Shown here in pieces: positions 35,381-44,089 of a stretch of 50,690 bases of DNA (position 1 is its first letter; the number at the start of each line of letters is the position of its first letter). The position numbers were made by a program, and so were the translations under genes. The notes under the pieces are model-generated. The model was not told the origin of the DNA. It ran no database searches and worked only from the letters and a program-made list of their open reading frames with translations. The DNA comes from Flavobacteriales bacterium (GTDB lineage Bacteria; Bacteroidota; Bacteroidia; Flavobacteriales_D; Crocinitomicaceae): NCBI GenBank assembly GCA_018883325.1, contig VEQH01000022.1, forward strand, positions 1 to 50,690, read 5' to 3'.

Positions 35381-35944
35381 CTAAACTGTCATTATATCTT
35401 TTTCTTTGATTTCTAGTAAATCATCGACTTTTTTAATGGCTCCGTTCGTAATTTTTTGAACTTCTTCTTCAGCCGTTTTAGCCATATCTTCTGATAATCC
35501 ATCATTTTTTAGATCTTTTATCATATCGATTGCTTCCTTGCGATTATTTCTTACACCAACTTTCGCGTGTTCAGCTTCAGCTTTGGCTTTTTTCACCAAA
35601 TCACGACGACGCTCTTCTGTTAAAGGTGGAACTGAAATAATCAATTGCTCTCCATTATTTTGAGGATTCAAGCCCAAGTTTGAATTTATAATTCCTTTTG
35701 CTATTTCACTCAACATATTTCTCTCCCATGGTTGAACTAATATTGTTCTTGCATCAGAAGTATTAATATTTGCTACTTGTTGAATTGGTGTCATTGAACC
35801 ATAATATTCCACCATAACGCCATTTAACATTGCAGGTGAAGCTTTTCCTGCACGTATTTTAGTTAATTCGTTTTCAAGATGAACAAGCGTTTTTCCATTT
35901 GCGCTTTTAAATTCATCAAAGATCATATCTAATTCTTCAGTCAT
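35381..35944 (-). CDS. frr: Ribosome recycling factor
   Basis: RRF splits the post-termination ribosome together with EF-G. The 187-residue, two-domain protein has the family's KIRAGKASPAMLNGVMVEYYG segment broken across residues 30-50 and the C-terminal RRDLVKKAKAEAEHAKVGVR region. It lies 11 bases after pyrH and shares its transcript. Confidence 0.95.
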   Translation of the reverse strand: MTEELDMIFDEFKSANGKTLVHLENELTKIRAGKASPAMLNGVMVEYYGSMTPIQQVANINTSDARTILVQPWERNMLSEIAKGIINSNLGLNPQNNGEQLIISVPPLTEERRRDLVKKAKAEAEHAKVGVRNNRKEAIDMIKDLKNDGLSEDMAKTAEEEVQKITNGAIKKVDDLLEIKEKDIMTV

Positions 35945-35955
35945 ATTAGCTTTAA

Positions 35956-36663
35956 TTAATTTTTTACGATAGTACCAACTTGTTCACCTGCAACTAACTT
36001 TTTCAAATTACCAGGCGTGTCCATATCAAATACTATAATGGGTAAATCATTTTCTTTGCAAAGTGTAAAGGCTGTTAAATCCATAACATTTAAACCTTTT
36101 GCATAAACTTCATCAAAAGTAATTTCATTGAATTTTGTTGCTGTTTTATCTTTCTCAGGATCTGCTGTATAAATTCCATCAACGCGAGTACCTTTTAAAA
36201 TCACATCAGCATTCATTTCAATTGCTCTTAAGGATGCAGCGGAGTCAGTTGTGAAAAAAGGATTTCCTGTACCTGCACCAAAAATAACAACACGTCCTTT
36301 TTCTAAATGACGAACTGCTTTTCTACGGATGAAAGGTTCAGAAATTTCTTTCATTTCAATTGCTGATTGCAAACGTGTATGAACACCAACTGATTCAAGT
36401 GCTGCTTGCAATGCCATTGAATTAATCATCGTAGCCAACATTCCCATGTAATCACCGTGCGTTCTATCCATTCCACCAGCTTCAGCTTGAACACCTCTAA
36501 AAATATTTCCACCACCAATTACGATAGCAACTTCAACTCCCATTTCACGAACTTCTTTAATTTGAAGAGCGTATGAATGAATTCGATTGTTGTCTATTCC
36601 AAATTGTTTCTCTCCCATTAGAGATTCTCCACTTAGTTTCAGAAGTATTCTTTTGTATTTCAT
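35956..36663 (-). CDS. pyrH: Uridylate kinase
   Basis: PyrH phosphorylates UMP to UDP. The ATG at 36663 ([17 protein letters not shown]) gives 235 residues, the usual length. A TTG 12 bases upstream is open but is part of the -7 box. Family motifs are [17 protein letters not shown], the allosteric-region [13 protein letters not shown] and FDVYAKGL-like [15 protein letters not shown]. Its own promoter and the tsf terminator upstream separate it from the ribosomal operon, and it is co-transcribed with frr. Confidence 0.95.
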   Translation of the reverse strand: MKYKRILLKLSGESLMGEKQFGIDNNRIHSYALQIKEVREMGVEVAIVIGGGNIFRGVQAEAGGMDRTHGDYMGMLATMINSMALQAALESVGVHTRLQSAIEMKEISEPFIRRKAVRHLEKGRVVIFGAGTGNPFFTTDSAASLRAIEMNADVILKGTRVDGIYTADPEKDKTATKFNEITFDEVYAKGLNVMDLTAFTLCKENDLPIIVFDMDTPGNLKKLVAGEQVGTIVKN

Positions 36664-36672
36664 AATTGTCGG

Positions 36673-36680
36673 CAAAGATA
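36673..36680 (-). promoter_or_regulatory. pyrH promoter -7 box
   Basis: TATCTTTG on the minus strand matches TANNTTTG exactly, nine bases before the pyrH ATG. A TTTG lies 15 bases upstream, closer than the usual 19. The messenger leader would be only a few bases long. Confidence 0.55.
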
Positions 36681-36710
36681 AATAATCGTTTTAATCAAAG
36701 AAAAAGATGC

Positions 36711-36741
36711 AAAAAAAAAGCTACCGATTTCGATAGCTTTT
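36711..36741 (-). terminator. Intrinsic terminator downstream of tsf
   Basis: AAAAGCTA (36716-36723) pairs with TAGCTTTT (36734-36741). On the minus strand a run of T follows, so transcription of rplM-rpsI-rpsB-tsf would stop here. Confidence 0.8.
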
Positions 36742-36746
36742 AAATA

Positions 36747-37577
36747 TTAACTCAATGAGAATCGCTTGAAGTCTGTGACTGTCAAACCTTTCTCAGTTGA
36801 TTCTAAGAATTGTTCAATCGTAACTTTATTATCACGAACGAAAGCTTGGCTTAATAATGTGTTCTCTTGGAAGAATTTATTCAATCTACCCATTGCAATT
36901 TTCTCAGCCATTTCAGCAGGTTTACCTTCTTGAATAGCTAATTCTTTTCCAACTTCGATTTCTCTTTCAATTGTGCGAGCATCAACACCGTTTTTGTCAA
37001 TAGCAATTGGATTCATTGCTGCAATTTGCATCGCAACTTGACGACCTGCTTCAGCAACTACATCAGATCCGCTATTTAAACCTACTAAAGTAGCTAATTG
37101 GTTACCTGGGTGATTGTATGCAACAACTTTAGCTGCGTTAATTACAGCGTAGCTTGATAAATCTAGTTTTTCACCGATTACACCAACTTGCTCTGTGATT
37201 TTTTCATCTACAGTTAATTTATCGTTGTATGGTAACGCTTTCAATTCCTCAGCTGTTGCTGGCAATTTTGCTAAAGCGATATCAACGATAGATTGAACGA
37301 AGTTTACATAACCTTCATTTTTTGCTACGAAGTCTGTTTCACAATTCAACGTTAAGATAACACCTGTTGTACCATCTGCTGAAGTTTGTGCTAAAACTAA
37401 ACCTTCTTTCGCTTCATTATCACCACGTTTAGCAGCAATTTTTTGACCTTTTTTACGAAGAACGTCAACTGCTACTTCAAAATCACCATTAGCTTCTACT
37501 AATGCGTTTTTGCAGTCCATCATTCCTGCACCAGTTTGTTGGCGCAATTTATTTACATCTGAAGCTGTGATAGCCAT
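36747..37577 (-). CDS. tsf: Elongation factor Ts
   Basis: EF-Ts exchanges GDP for GTP on EF-Tu. The 276-residue protein has the UBA-like start VNKLRQQTGAGMMDCKNAL and the core LNCETDFVAKNEGY and VGVIGEKLDL. It follows rpsB by 30 bases, the classic pairing. Confidence 0.97.
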   Translation of the reverse strand: MAITASDVNKLRQQTGAGMMDCKNALVEANGDFEVAVDVLRKKGQKIAAKRGDNEAKEGLVLAQTSADGTTGVILTLNCETDFVAKNEGYVNFVQSIVDIALAKLPATAEELKALPYNDKLTVDEKITEQVGVIGEKLDLSSYAVINAAKVVAYNHPGNQLATLVGLNSGSDVVAEAGRQVAMQIAAMNPIAIDKNGVDARTIEREIEVGKELAIQEGKPAEMAEKIAMGRLNKFFQENTLLSQAFVRDNKVTIEQFLESTEKGLTVTDFKRFSLS

Positions 37578-37607
37578 GATAAATATATTTAATTAGTTAG
37601 TTATAAA

Positions 37608-38408
37608 TTATTCTGCTGCTTTTTCTTCTGCTGCTGGAGCTTCAGGAGTTTCTTCAACTGCTGGTGTAGCCTCAACTGCAACTTCTTTGGAAGAATCTTC
37701 TTTATCTTTTTCTTTCAAATTTTTACGATCTTCCAAACCTTCTTGGATAGCGTTACAAATTTGATCTAAGATTAAAGAGATTGATTTTGTAGCATCGTCA
37801 TTTGCAGGGATAGGGAAATCAACCAATTTAGGGTTTGAATTCGTATCTACCATTGCAAAAGTTGGGATATTCAAACGACGTGCTTCAGCAAGAGCAATGT
37901 GTTCTTTTAAAATATCAACGATGAAAATAGCTGCTGGTTGACGCGTCATATCAGCGATAGAACCAAACGTTTTTTCTAATTTCTCTCTTTGACGAGTTTT
38001 AAATAATTTCTCTCTTTTATTTAATGTTTCCCAAGAACCATCAGATTTCATTTTATCAATCGTAGCCATTTTACGGATAGACTTACGAGTTGTTTGAAAG
38101 TTTGTTAACATACCACCTGTCCAACGCTCAGTTACAAACGGCATATTTACTTTAGATACTCTTTCAGAAACGATTTCTTTTGCTTGTTTTTTTGTTGCAA
38201 CGAAAAGAACTTTTTTACCTGATTTAGCAATTTGTTTCATTGCTGCACAAGCTTGTTCAAGGTGAACAATTGTTTTATTCAAATCGATGATATGAATTCC
38301 TTTTTTCTCTTCGAATATGTATGGAGCCATTGCTGGATTCCATTTTCTTTTAAGGTGACCAAAATGAACACCTGCTTCTAATAATGTTTCAAAATTTAAT
38401 TTAGACAT
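37608..38408 (-). CDS. rpsB: 30S ribosomal protein S2
   Basis: This 266-residue S2 has the signature GVHFGHLKRKWNPAMAPYI near the N-terminus, FVTERWTGGMLTNFQT and IPTFAMVDTNSNP. The last 40 residues are an acidic, Glu/Ala/Pro-rich tail (EVAVEATPAVEETPEAPA), an extension frequent in Bacteroidota and variable between species. A structured leader precedes it. Confidence 0.97.
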   Translation of the reverse strand: MSKLNFETLLEAGVHFGHLKRKWNPAMAPYIFEEKKGIHIIDLNKTIVHLEQACAAMKQIAKSGKKVLFVATKKQAKEIVSERVSKVNMPFVTERWTGGMLTNFQTTRKSIRKMATIDKMKSDGSWETLNKREKLFKTRQREKLEKTFGSIADMTRQPAAIFIVDILKEHIALAEARRLNIPTFAMVDTNSNPKLVDFPIPANDDATKSISLILDQICNAIQEGLEDRKNLKEKDKEDSSKEVAVEATPAVEETPEAPAAEEKAAE

Positions 38409-38448
38409 ATTTTGTTTTTGTTTACTTTCCTGTTTATACTAATTGCAC

Positions 38449-38490
38449 AACCATAGAGGGTAATAGAAACTATTAAAGTACTCGATGGTT
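38449..38490 (-). promoter_or_regulatory. Structured leader before rpsB
   Basis: The 106-base rpsI-rpsB gap can fold on the minus strand. AACCATCGAG and CTCTATGGTT (38490-38481 with 38458-38449) pair with one mismatch, and a second perfect hairpin AATAG-TTT-CTATT (38474-38462) sits inside. There is no T-run, so it is not a terminator. It may be an S2-binding autoregulatory leader, as exists for rpsB in other bacteria. Confidence 0.4.
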
Positions 38491-38514
38491 TGGATGCTAA
38501 ACTTCCAATAACGA

Positions 38515-38901
38515 TTAACGTTTCGAGAATTGGAATTTTTTACGTGCTTTTGGTTGACCTGGTTTCTTACGCTCTACCATACGAGGGTCACGTGTCATCA
38601 ATCCTTCAACTTTCAATAAAGGTTTGTTTTCAGCTTCCAACTCAACAAGAGCTCTTGATATACCTAAACGAATTGCTTCTGCTTGGCCGTTGATTCCACC
38701 ACCGTTAACATTTACTTTTACATCGTATTGTCCAACAGTGTTTGTAAGAATGAAAGGTTGGTTAATTTTTGCTTGCAAAACATCAATTGGGAAAACTGTA
38801 TTTACATCTTTCTTGTTAACCAAGATTGTTCCAGATCCTTTTGATAAATAAACACGAGCAACTGCCGTTTTTCTTCTTCCTAAAGCGTTAATTACGTCCA
38901 T
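38515..38901 (-). CDS. rpsI: 30S ribosomal protein S9
   Basis: This 128-residue S9 has [19 protein letters not shown] at the start, [19 protein letters not shown] in the middle and the basic tail [11 protein letters not shown] that reaches the P-site tRNA. It begins five bases after rplM. Confidence 0.97.
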   Translation of the reverse strand: MDVINALGRRKTAVARVYLSKGSGTILVNKKDVNTVFPIDVLQAKINQPFILTNTVGQYDVKVNVNGGGINGQAEAIRLGISRALVELEAENKPLLKVEGLMTRDPRMVERKKPGQPKARKKFQFSKR

Positions 38902-38906
38902 AATTT

Positions 38907-39362
38907 TTATTTGAGTGTATCAAGATTTAATAATTCTGGTGTTTGAGCCTCATGTTTGTGAGTTGAACCAGTATATACTTTTAAGTTTTTGTATAATTGT
39001 CTTCCTAAAGTGTTTTTAGGTAACATCCCTTTAACTGCTTTTTCGATTAAGCGCTCTGGGTGTTTTCTTAACATGTCTTCTGCTGAAGTAAAACGTTGTC
39101 CACCTGGATAACCAGAGAAACGAACGTATTCTTTGTCAACCAATTTTGTACCAGAGAAAGCAACTTTTTCTGCATTGATAACAATTACGTTGTCCCCACA
39201 ATCTGCATGCGGCGTATAACAAGTTTTGTACTTTCCACGGATGATTTTAGCAATTTTACTTGCCATACGTCCTACGGTTTGTCCTTCTGCATCAACGATA
39301 AACCACTTTTTGTCTGCAGTTTCTTTGTTGCCTGATAACGTTCTGTAACTTAGTGTATTCAC
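38907..39362 (-). CDS. rplM: 50S ribosomal protein L13
   Basis: This 151-residue L13 shows the family motifs [37 protein letters not shown] and [14 protein letters not shown]. It starts with GTG ([14 protein letters not shown]), the only start that keeps the conserved N-terminus. First gene of the rplM-rpsI-rpsB-tsf operon, behind a consensus promoter. Confidence 0.95.
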   Translation of the reverse strand: MNTLSYRTLSGNKETADKKWFIVDAEGQTVGRMASKIAKIIRGKYKTCYTPHADCGDNVIVINAEKVAFSGTKLVDKEYVRFSGYPGGQRFTSAEDMLRKHPERLIEKAVKGMLPKNTLGRQLYKNLKVYTGSTHKHEAQTPELLNLDTLK

Positions 39363-39409
39363 GGTATTTTTTGTTTTAATATAGTGCTTATTACCTAAAA
39401 TTAGGGGTG

Positions 39410-39440
39410 CAAAGATACTATTTTAGTTTTTATTTACAAA
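39410..39440 (-). promoter_or_regulatory. Consensus promoter of the rplM operon
   Basis: On the minus strand TTTG (39440-39437), a 19-base spacer and TATCTTTG (39417-39410) match the Bacteroidota consensus perfectly. The leader that follows carries CCTAA-TT-TTAGG near 39405-39394, a small hairpin that could be part of an L13 leader. Confidence 0.8.
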
Positions 39441-39461
39441 TGAAAAAGGAAAAAATATATT

Positions 39462-40238
39462 TTATTTCTTTTTAAATGAATTTATTGCAGCTATTGTGAA
39501 ATCACTTAACACTAATTTTCCACTCATTTCTGCGCGTTCAACTAATAAAGTATCCCAATTTTCTGTTCCTTGCCAAAATACATTTTTCAACATACGCATT
39601 GCTTCTGGGTTAGATTTCGAAAGTTGCAATGCCATACGCTCAATTTCTGCATCCATTTCTGCAACTGTATCGAAAACTTCCATGTACAATCCTTTTGATT
39701 TTGCCCAAGAAGCAGAACGCCATTCTGTTGCATTAATAGCTAATTCACTCATTGCCGATAAACCAATCTTACGTTCAACCGCAGGGCCAACAACAAAAGG
39801 ACCAATTCCAACCGCTAGCTCAGAAAGTTTTACTGACGCTGCATCAACGGCTAAACAATAATCAACTGCTGAAGCCACTCCTACTCCACCGCCAACAGCT
39901 TTTCCTTGAACACGACCAATAATGAATTTTGGACATTTTCTACACGCATTGATAACGCTTGCAAATCCTGAAAAGAATTTTTTCCCAACTTCTAAATCAG
40001 TAATTGAGATTAATTCATCAAAACTCGCACCTGCGCAAAATGCTTTTTCACCTTCGGATTTTAAAACGATAACTTTAACGGTATCATCCTCTCCTAATTG
40101 CGTAATTGTTGCAGCTAGTTTTTGTAAAATTTTTCCCGGTAATGAATTACTCATTGGGTGACCAAAAGTAATCGTTCCAATTCCTGTAGCTTGATCGATT
40201 TCGAAAGCTACACTTCCTTGTTCAATAATCGTTGACAT
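39462..40238 (-). CDS. Enoyl-CoA hydratase/isomerase family protein
   Basis: This 258-residue crotonase-fold protein has the oxyanion-hole segments FCAGASFDEL and GKAVGGGVGVASAVDY and a Glu in ELAVGIGPFVVGP where the catalytic Glu is usual. It could hydrate enoyl-CoA in beta-oxidation or, like many relatives, act in another CoA pathway (for example phenylacetate degradation). It lies nine bases after the coiled-coil protein gene on the same strand, a pairing without obvious functional meaning. Confidence 0.85.
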   Translation of the reverse strand: MSTIIEQGSVAFEIDQATGIGTITFGHPMSNSLPGKILQKLAATITQLGEDDTVKVIVLKSEGEKAFCAGASFDELISITDLEVGKKFFSGFASVINACRKCPKFIIGRVQGKAVGGGVGVASAVDYCLAVDAASVKLSELAVGIGPFVVGPAVERKIGLSAMSELAINATEWRSASWAKSKGLYMEVFDTVAEMDAEIERMALQLSKSNPEAMRMLKNVFWQGTENWDTLLVERAEMSGKLVLSDFTIAAINSFKKK

Positions 40239-40246
40239 AATCCTTA

Positions 40247-41212
40247 CTATTTTAAATTAATGCTATCGGTTCCGATTAAGGTTCCATCACAATAAATTTT
40301 CACTTTATAATTTCCTTTTGGTGTTCCTTCTCCTCTTAAATCGTAGTAAATAGTAACATCTACTGATTGATTTTGATAGTCAATTTCTTTTTTATCCGAA
40401 TAAGCAACAGTTCCATTTTCTGTTTCTAATGTATTACCGCCTCTTGATTGTAAGGTTTGACCATCTGGAGCAATGATTTGTAAATACAATGTTTTTTTAC
40501 CTGGCGTTGTCAAAGTATTTTCGGAAACTGTAAAACTTGAACGGAATTGAACAACATTTTTAGCTTTTTCAGTTGGTTCAGTTGTTTTGTTCAACTTCAT
40601 TCTTAATGCTTCAGTATTTATTCCATAAGCAGAAAGTTTACTTCCTTTTTTAACTAAATCTGTTTTCTCCTCAGCGTCTTTTTTATAAATGTCGCGTTCA
40701 ACAGTAGTCGTTGTTAATTTAGTTGTTGTTACATCTAACTCTGATGTCAATTTAATATTTAATGTGTTCAAAGAATCAATTTGCTTCACATAACTTTTCA
40801 TTATCTCACGTAAAGTTTCGTTTTCTTTATTCAATTTAAATAACTTAGATGCTGTTAAACGACCGCTTCTTTTTGCTGCGTCTAATTCGTTCATCAAAGT
40901 CATGATTTTCTCTTTCTGTTTATTTAAACTGTCAGCTTGAGAAGCATCTTTAGCAATTAACTTATCGTAAGTTGCCAACATGTTTTTGAAGTCTTTTTTA
41001 ATGTCGTTTGAAATATTCCCAACATAACCTTGCATCATGTCGTTCATTCCTTGCATGTCTGATTTTAAAGTGAGATTTTCATTAGTACAGTTATTTAACT
41101 CTGTTCTTTTGGAAGACCACATGTAAGACATGATAGCTAAACCGCCTAATAGCAAGAAAATAATAATCATAAAAACTCCGTTGGAATTCTTTTTTGCTTC
41201 TATTTCATTCAT
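40247..41212 (-). CDS. Membrane-anchored coiled-coil protein with C-terminal beta domain
   Basis: This 321-residue protein has a short cytoplasmic start, one membrane helix (about 13-31, GVFMIIIFLLLGGLAIMSYM) and a long periplasmic coiled coil (about 35-180, rich in Lys, Glu, Leu, Asn). A C-terminal beta-sandwich-like domain follows (about 195-321, LSAYGINTEALRMKLNK to KVKIYCDGTLIG). The pattern is shared by uncharacterised Bacteroidota proteins. Its role is unknown; a periplasmic spacer or envelope-organising part is inference. A TAATTTTG box (41235-41242) upstream on the minus strand may be its promoter. The rest of 41213-41427 shows nothing else. Confidence 0.7.
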   Translation of the reverse strand: MNEIEAKKNSNGVFMIIIFLLLGGLAIMSYMWSSKRTELNNCTNENLTLKSDMQGMNDMMQGYVGNISNDIKKDFKNMLATYDKLIAKDASQADSLNKQKEKIMTLMNELDAAKRSGRLTASKLFKLNKENETLREIMKSYVKQIDSLNTLNIKLTSELDVTTTKLTTTTVERDIYKKDAEEKTDLVKKGSKLSAYGINTEALRMKLNKTTEPTEKAKNVVQFRSSFTVSENTLTTPGKKTLYLQIIAPDGQTLQSRGGNTLETENGTVAYSDKKEIDYQNQSVDVTIYYDLRGEGTPKGNYKVKIYCDGTLIGTDSINLK

Positions 41213-41427
41213 AGTTATTTGTTTTTTTCGAGTCCAAAATTAGTTATTTCAACGTTAAGAGCCTGCTTAAATTTTATAAAACGAATTTGCATAAGTTTAT
41301 TTTTGAAGGAATAAAGGTGGATTTTGCATTCAAAATGGAATAATTCTAACGAAAAAATCCAAGTAATTCGTAACCAAAAAAAGAATTACAAAGAGATTAA
41401 GTAAGTTTTAGACTTGTTCTAAAAACA

Positions 41428-42858
41428 CTAATCGAAATTTTGAAATGTAAGGTTTCTTAGAAATCGTGCAATGCTTTGCGTACCAACTGCTGTAAATCGA
41501 CTGTCGGAAGAAGCTGGATAAGGTCCGCCGTGATTCATTGCCTCGTCAACGCGAACGCCTGTTGGAATTCCATTTAATATTAATCTTCCAACCTTTAGCG
41601 ATAACAAATCAATTACTTCTTCAAATTCAGGACTTTCAATTCTATTACCCACAACTGAACTAGTTAATTGTCCTTCAAGTTTTTCCAAGCAATCCAACAG
41701 CTCACTTTTGTTTTCATAATAAATAATGAGTGCAAAAGGTCCAAAAACTTCTTCTTGTAATTGATGATGATTTAAAAACTCGTTTGCGTCAACTTGTAAA
41801 ATTGCTTGTCTTCCTTGTAAGGGCTCCAACTGACCTGTTTTTTCAATCAAGGAATTAGCAACCAAACTTTCGCGCTCCTTTTTTAGAAGCTCAAACTTGC
41901 TTTGTATGCTTGGGTGCAACATGTAAAAAGATGGATATTCCAATACTTCTTTACTGATTTTTACTGCCAATTCTTTTCCACTTTTGTTTTTGGGAATAAA
42001 AATCAATCCTGGCTTGGTGCAGAATTGTCCTGCGTCGTTGCAAATTGAACCAGCAAAAAGTGAGGCAAAATGATTTATTTGCTCTTCAAATCCATTTTCT
42101 AAAAAAACAACAGGATTTGCGCTTCCCATTTCTGCAAAAACTGGAATTGGAGCTTTTCTTTTACTTGCCAAATCCATGATTGCCCGACCTCCTTTTATAC
42201 TTCCCGTAAAACCAACCGCCTTAATTCGATCATCTTTCAATAATTTCGTTGCGACTTCAAAACCTTCATCAATCAAATGTTGAAAAATTCCTTCATCTAA
42301 ATTTAATTTTCCAAGAGCAGAAAAAATACACTTTGAAACTTCCAAACTTGTTCCAACATGCATTGGGTGTGCTTTCACAATGACTGAACATCCAGCTGCA
42401 AGTGCGGCAACACTATCTCCTCCAATTGTTGAATAGGCCAAGGGAAAATTGCTCGAACCCATTACTAAAACTGGCCCAACTGGACGCTTTTCTTTTTTTA
42501 AAGAAGGTAAATCCTGGTTTCCAGCAGTATATATTTCCAATTGCGTCCAATGATTTAACAGAAAATCAGAAAATGAAGTTAATTGGAAGATTGTACGAGC
42601 AAATTCAACTTCAAATCGCGCTTTCGACAAGCCACTTTCGTTGCAATAAAAGGATTCAATCGTGGATTTAGCATTTTCCAATTCTTCAACGATTTGAAGT
42701 AAAAGCTCACTTCTTAAAGTTGGGCTTGATTTGGAATAGCTAAGAAATGCTTTGTGTGATTTTTCAATGGCAAACGCTACTTCCTCTTGAGTAGAAGAGT
42801 AATACCATTCTGGGTTAAAATCATTGAGTTGAGGATTAAAAGTTTGAAATCCCCTCAT
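41428..42858 (-). CDS. Aldehyde dehydrogenase, ketoglutaric-semialdehyde dehydrogenase type
   Basis: This 476-residue NAD(P)-dependent dehydrogenase oxidises an aldehyde to an acid. It has the catalytic Cys in DAGQFCTKPG, the general-base Glu in FAEMGSANPVVF, and cofactor motif AVGFTGSIKGGRAI. The C-terminal NHGGPYPASSDSRFTAVGTQ is typical of the alpha-ketoglutaric semialdehyde (2,5-dioxopentanoate) dehydrogenase group that finishes pentose, sugar-acid or hydroxyproline breakdown. No other gene of those pathways is adjacent, so the substrate is open. It starts four bases after purS. Confidence 0.88.
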   Translation of the reverse strand: MRGFQTFNPQLNDFNPEWYYSSTQEEVAFAIEKSHKAFLSYSKSSPTLRSELLLQIVEELENAKSTIESFYCNESGLSKARFEVEFARTIFQLTSFSDFLLNHWTQLEIYTAGNQDLPSLKKEKRPVGPVLVMGSSNFPLAYSTIGGDSVAALAAGCSVIVKAHPMHVGTSLEVSKCIFSALGKLNLDEGIFQHLIDEGFEVATKLLKDDRIKAVGFTGSIKGGRAIMDLASKRKAPIPVFAEMGSANPVVFLENGFEEQINHFASLFAGSICNDAGQFCTKPGLIFIPKNKSGKELAVKISKEVLEYPSFYMLHPSIQSKFELLKKERESLVANSLIEKTGQLEPLQGRQAILQVDANEFLNHHQLQEEVFGPFALIIYYENKSELLDCLEKLEGQLTSSVVGNRIESPEFEEVIDLLSLKVGRLILNGIPTGVRVDEAMNHGGPYPASSDSRFTAVGTQSIARFLRNLTFQNFD

Positions 42859-42862
42859 TGTA

Positions 42863-43117
42863 TTAGTTTACTTCAGTCAGCGAAAAAACGTAACTTTCCA
42901 TAATTTGATTCGCTAACATTTTTTTGCAAGCTTCATCAACTTTTTCTTCAGCAAGTGCCTTGGAATCAGCTTCCACAAATAAACGGATATGTTTACCAAT
43001 TCTCACGCCATCAATTTCAGCTAAACCTATGTTTTTCATAGAATTAGTAACTGCTTTTCCTTGTGGGTCTAATAATGCATCGTGTGGCATTACGTCAATT
43101 TCAGCTTTGAATTTCAT
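42863..43117 (-). CDS. purS: Phosphoribosylformylglycinamidine synthase subunit PurS
   Basis: PurS bridges PurL and PurQ and channels ammonia in the fourth step of purine synthesis. Starting at the ATG at 43117 (MKFKAEIDVMPHDALLDPQG) gives 84 residues, the usual size; the first in-frame ATG upstream would add nine basic residues from inside pssA. Further signature: DVRIGK-like GVRIGKHIRLFVEA and ACKKMLANQIMESYVF. It overlaps the pssA end by 17 bases. A PurS subunit implies a small-type PurL elsewhere. Confidence 0.9.
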   Translation of the reverse strand: MKFKAEIDVMPHDALLDPQGKAVTNSMKNIGLAEIDGVRIGKHIRLFVEADSKALAEEKVDEACKKMLANQIMESYVFSLTEVN

Positions 43118-43955
43118 TTTTTTTCTTTGTTTGATAATTTTCAATTAGCGATAAAAACAAGTACAAAAATACGATAATTGGAATAGCCCAAAAGGTTAAC
43201 AGCGGAATAATTATCAACGAAATTCCTATTAAGCTGAAACGAAAGTAATTGTCTTTCCACGTCCAGTTTTTAAACTTCAATGCAATCATAGGAATATTGG
43301 AAACCATCAACAGCGAAAACAAAACCGAAATAGCACTTAAAGTATAACAATCGAATAGAGCGTAAATTATCTTTGGTTGATGTCCCCAATTTTGAAGATT
43401 GTAAGCAAAATACAATGGGAAAAACAAAAAGAAAATAGTATTTAATGGCGTTGGGACACCAATGAATTTATCACTTTGATTTTCATCAATATTAAACTTC
43501 GCCAATCGAAACATAGAGAAAAAAGGAATCGCCATTGCAACAAAAGGTAAGAATTTTATACTTGCATCAAAGTTATTCGGTACCTCATAAACTAAAGCTT
43601 GAAACCAGGCTGCAACTTGAAAATAGACGAAATAAGTTAGATCATTTTGATAAACTCTTGTGCCGTCTTCCGCTGGAATCAATGAACTGAAATCTATTCC
43701 CAAAATAATCATAACGAGCATCAAAACACCAGGTGCTACACCAAAAGTTATCATATCAGCTAAGGAATCCAATTGTTTCCCCAATGAACCTGCGATTTTT
43801 AATTTTCTGGCAATAAATCCATCAAAAAAGTCAAGCATTGCACCTCCAAGAATAAAAAATGGAGCTATGTCAATTCTTCCCGCAAGCGTTAAAATTATAG
43901 AGACAAAGCCACAAAGCATGTTTGCCGCAGTAAAAAGATTCGCTAAATTGAACAT
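43101..43955 (-). CDS. pssA: CDP-diacylglycerol-serine O-phosphatidyltransferase
   Basis: PssA makes phosphatidylserine, the precursor of phosphatidylethanolamine, in the inner membrane. The CDP-alcohol phosphotransferase motif DG-x2-AR-x8-G-x3-D-x3-D is exact (DGFIARKL through SLADMITFG). The 284-residue protein has about eight hydrophobic segments. It heads the minus-strand run pssA-purS-aldehyde dehydrogenase and is divergent from the PorV-like gene. Confidence 0.92.
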   Translation of the reverse strand: MFNLANLFTAANMLCGFVSIILTLAGRIDIAPFFILGGAMLDFFDGFIARKLKIAGSLGKQLDSLADMITFGVAPGVLMLVMIILGIDFSSLIPAEDGTRVYQNDLTYFVYFQVAAWFQALVYEVPNNFDASIKFLPFVAMAIPFFSMFRLAKFNIDENQSDKFIGVPTPLNTIFFLFFPLYFAYNLQNWGHQPKIIYALFDCYTLSAISVLFSLLMVSNIPMIALKFKNWTWKDNYFRFSLIGISLIIIPLLTFWAIPIIVFLYLFLSLIENYQTKKKNEIQS

Positions 43956-43989
43956 TTTACAATCAAATGTTTTAAAAAACTGTTAATAC

Positions 43990-43997
43990 TAATTTTG
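43990..43997 (+). promoter_or_regulatory. Possible promoter -7 box for the PorV-like gene
   Basis: TAATTTTG matches TANNTTTG exactly, 92 bases before the ATG. No TTTG is seen at the -33 spacing. Confidence 0.35.
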
Positions 43998-44089
43998 TTT
44001 ACTATAAATTTACAATTCAATGTAAATCAACTTGACAAAGAACACAATTTTTAATCAAACTCTTAGTTATTGATATAAATAAAATTTTA

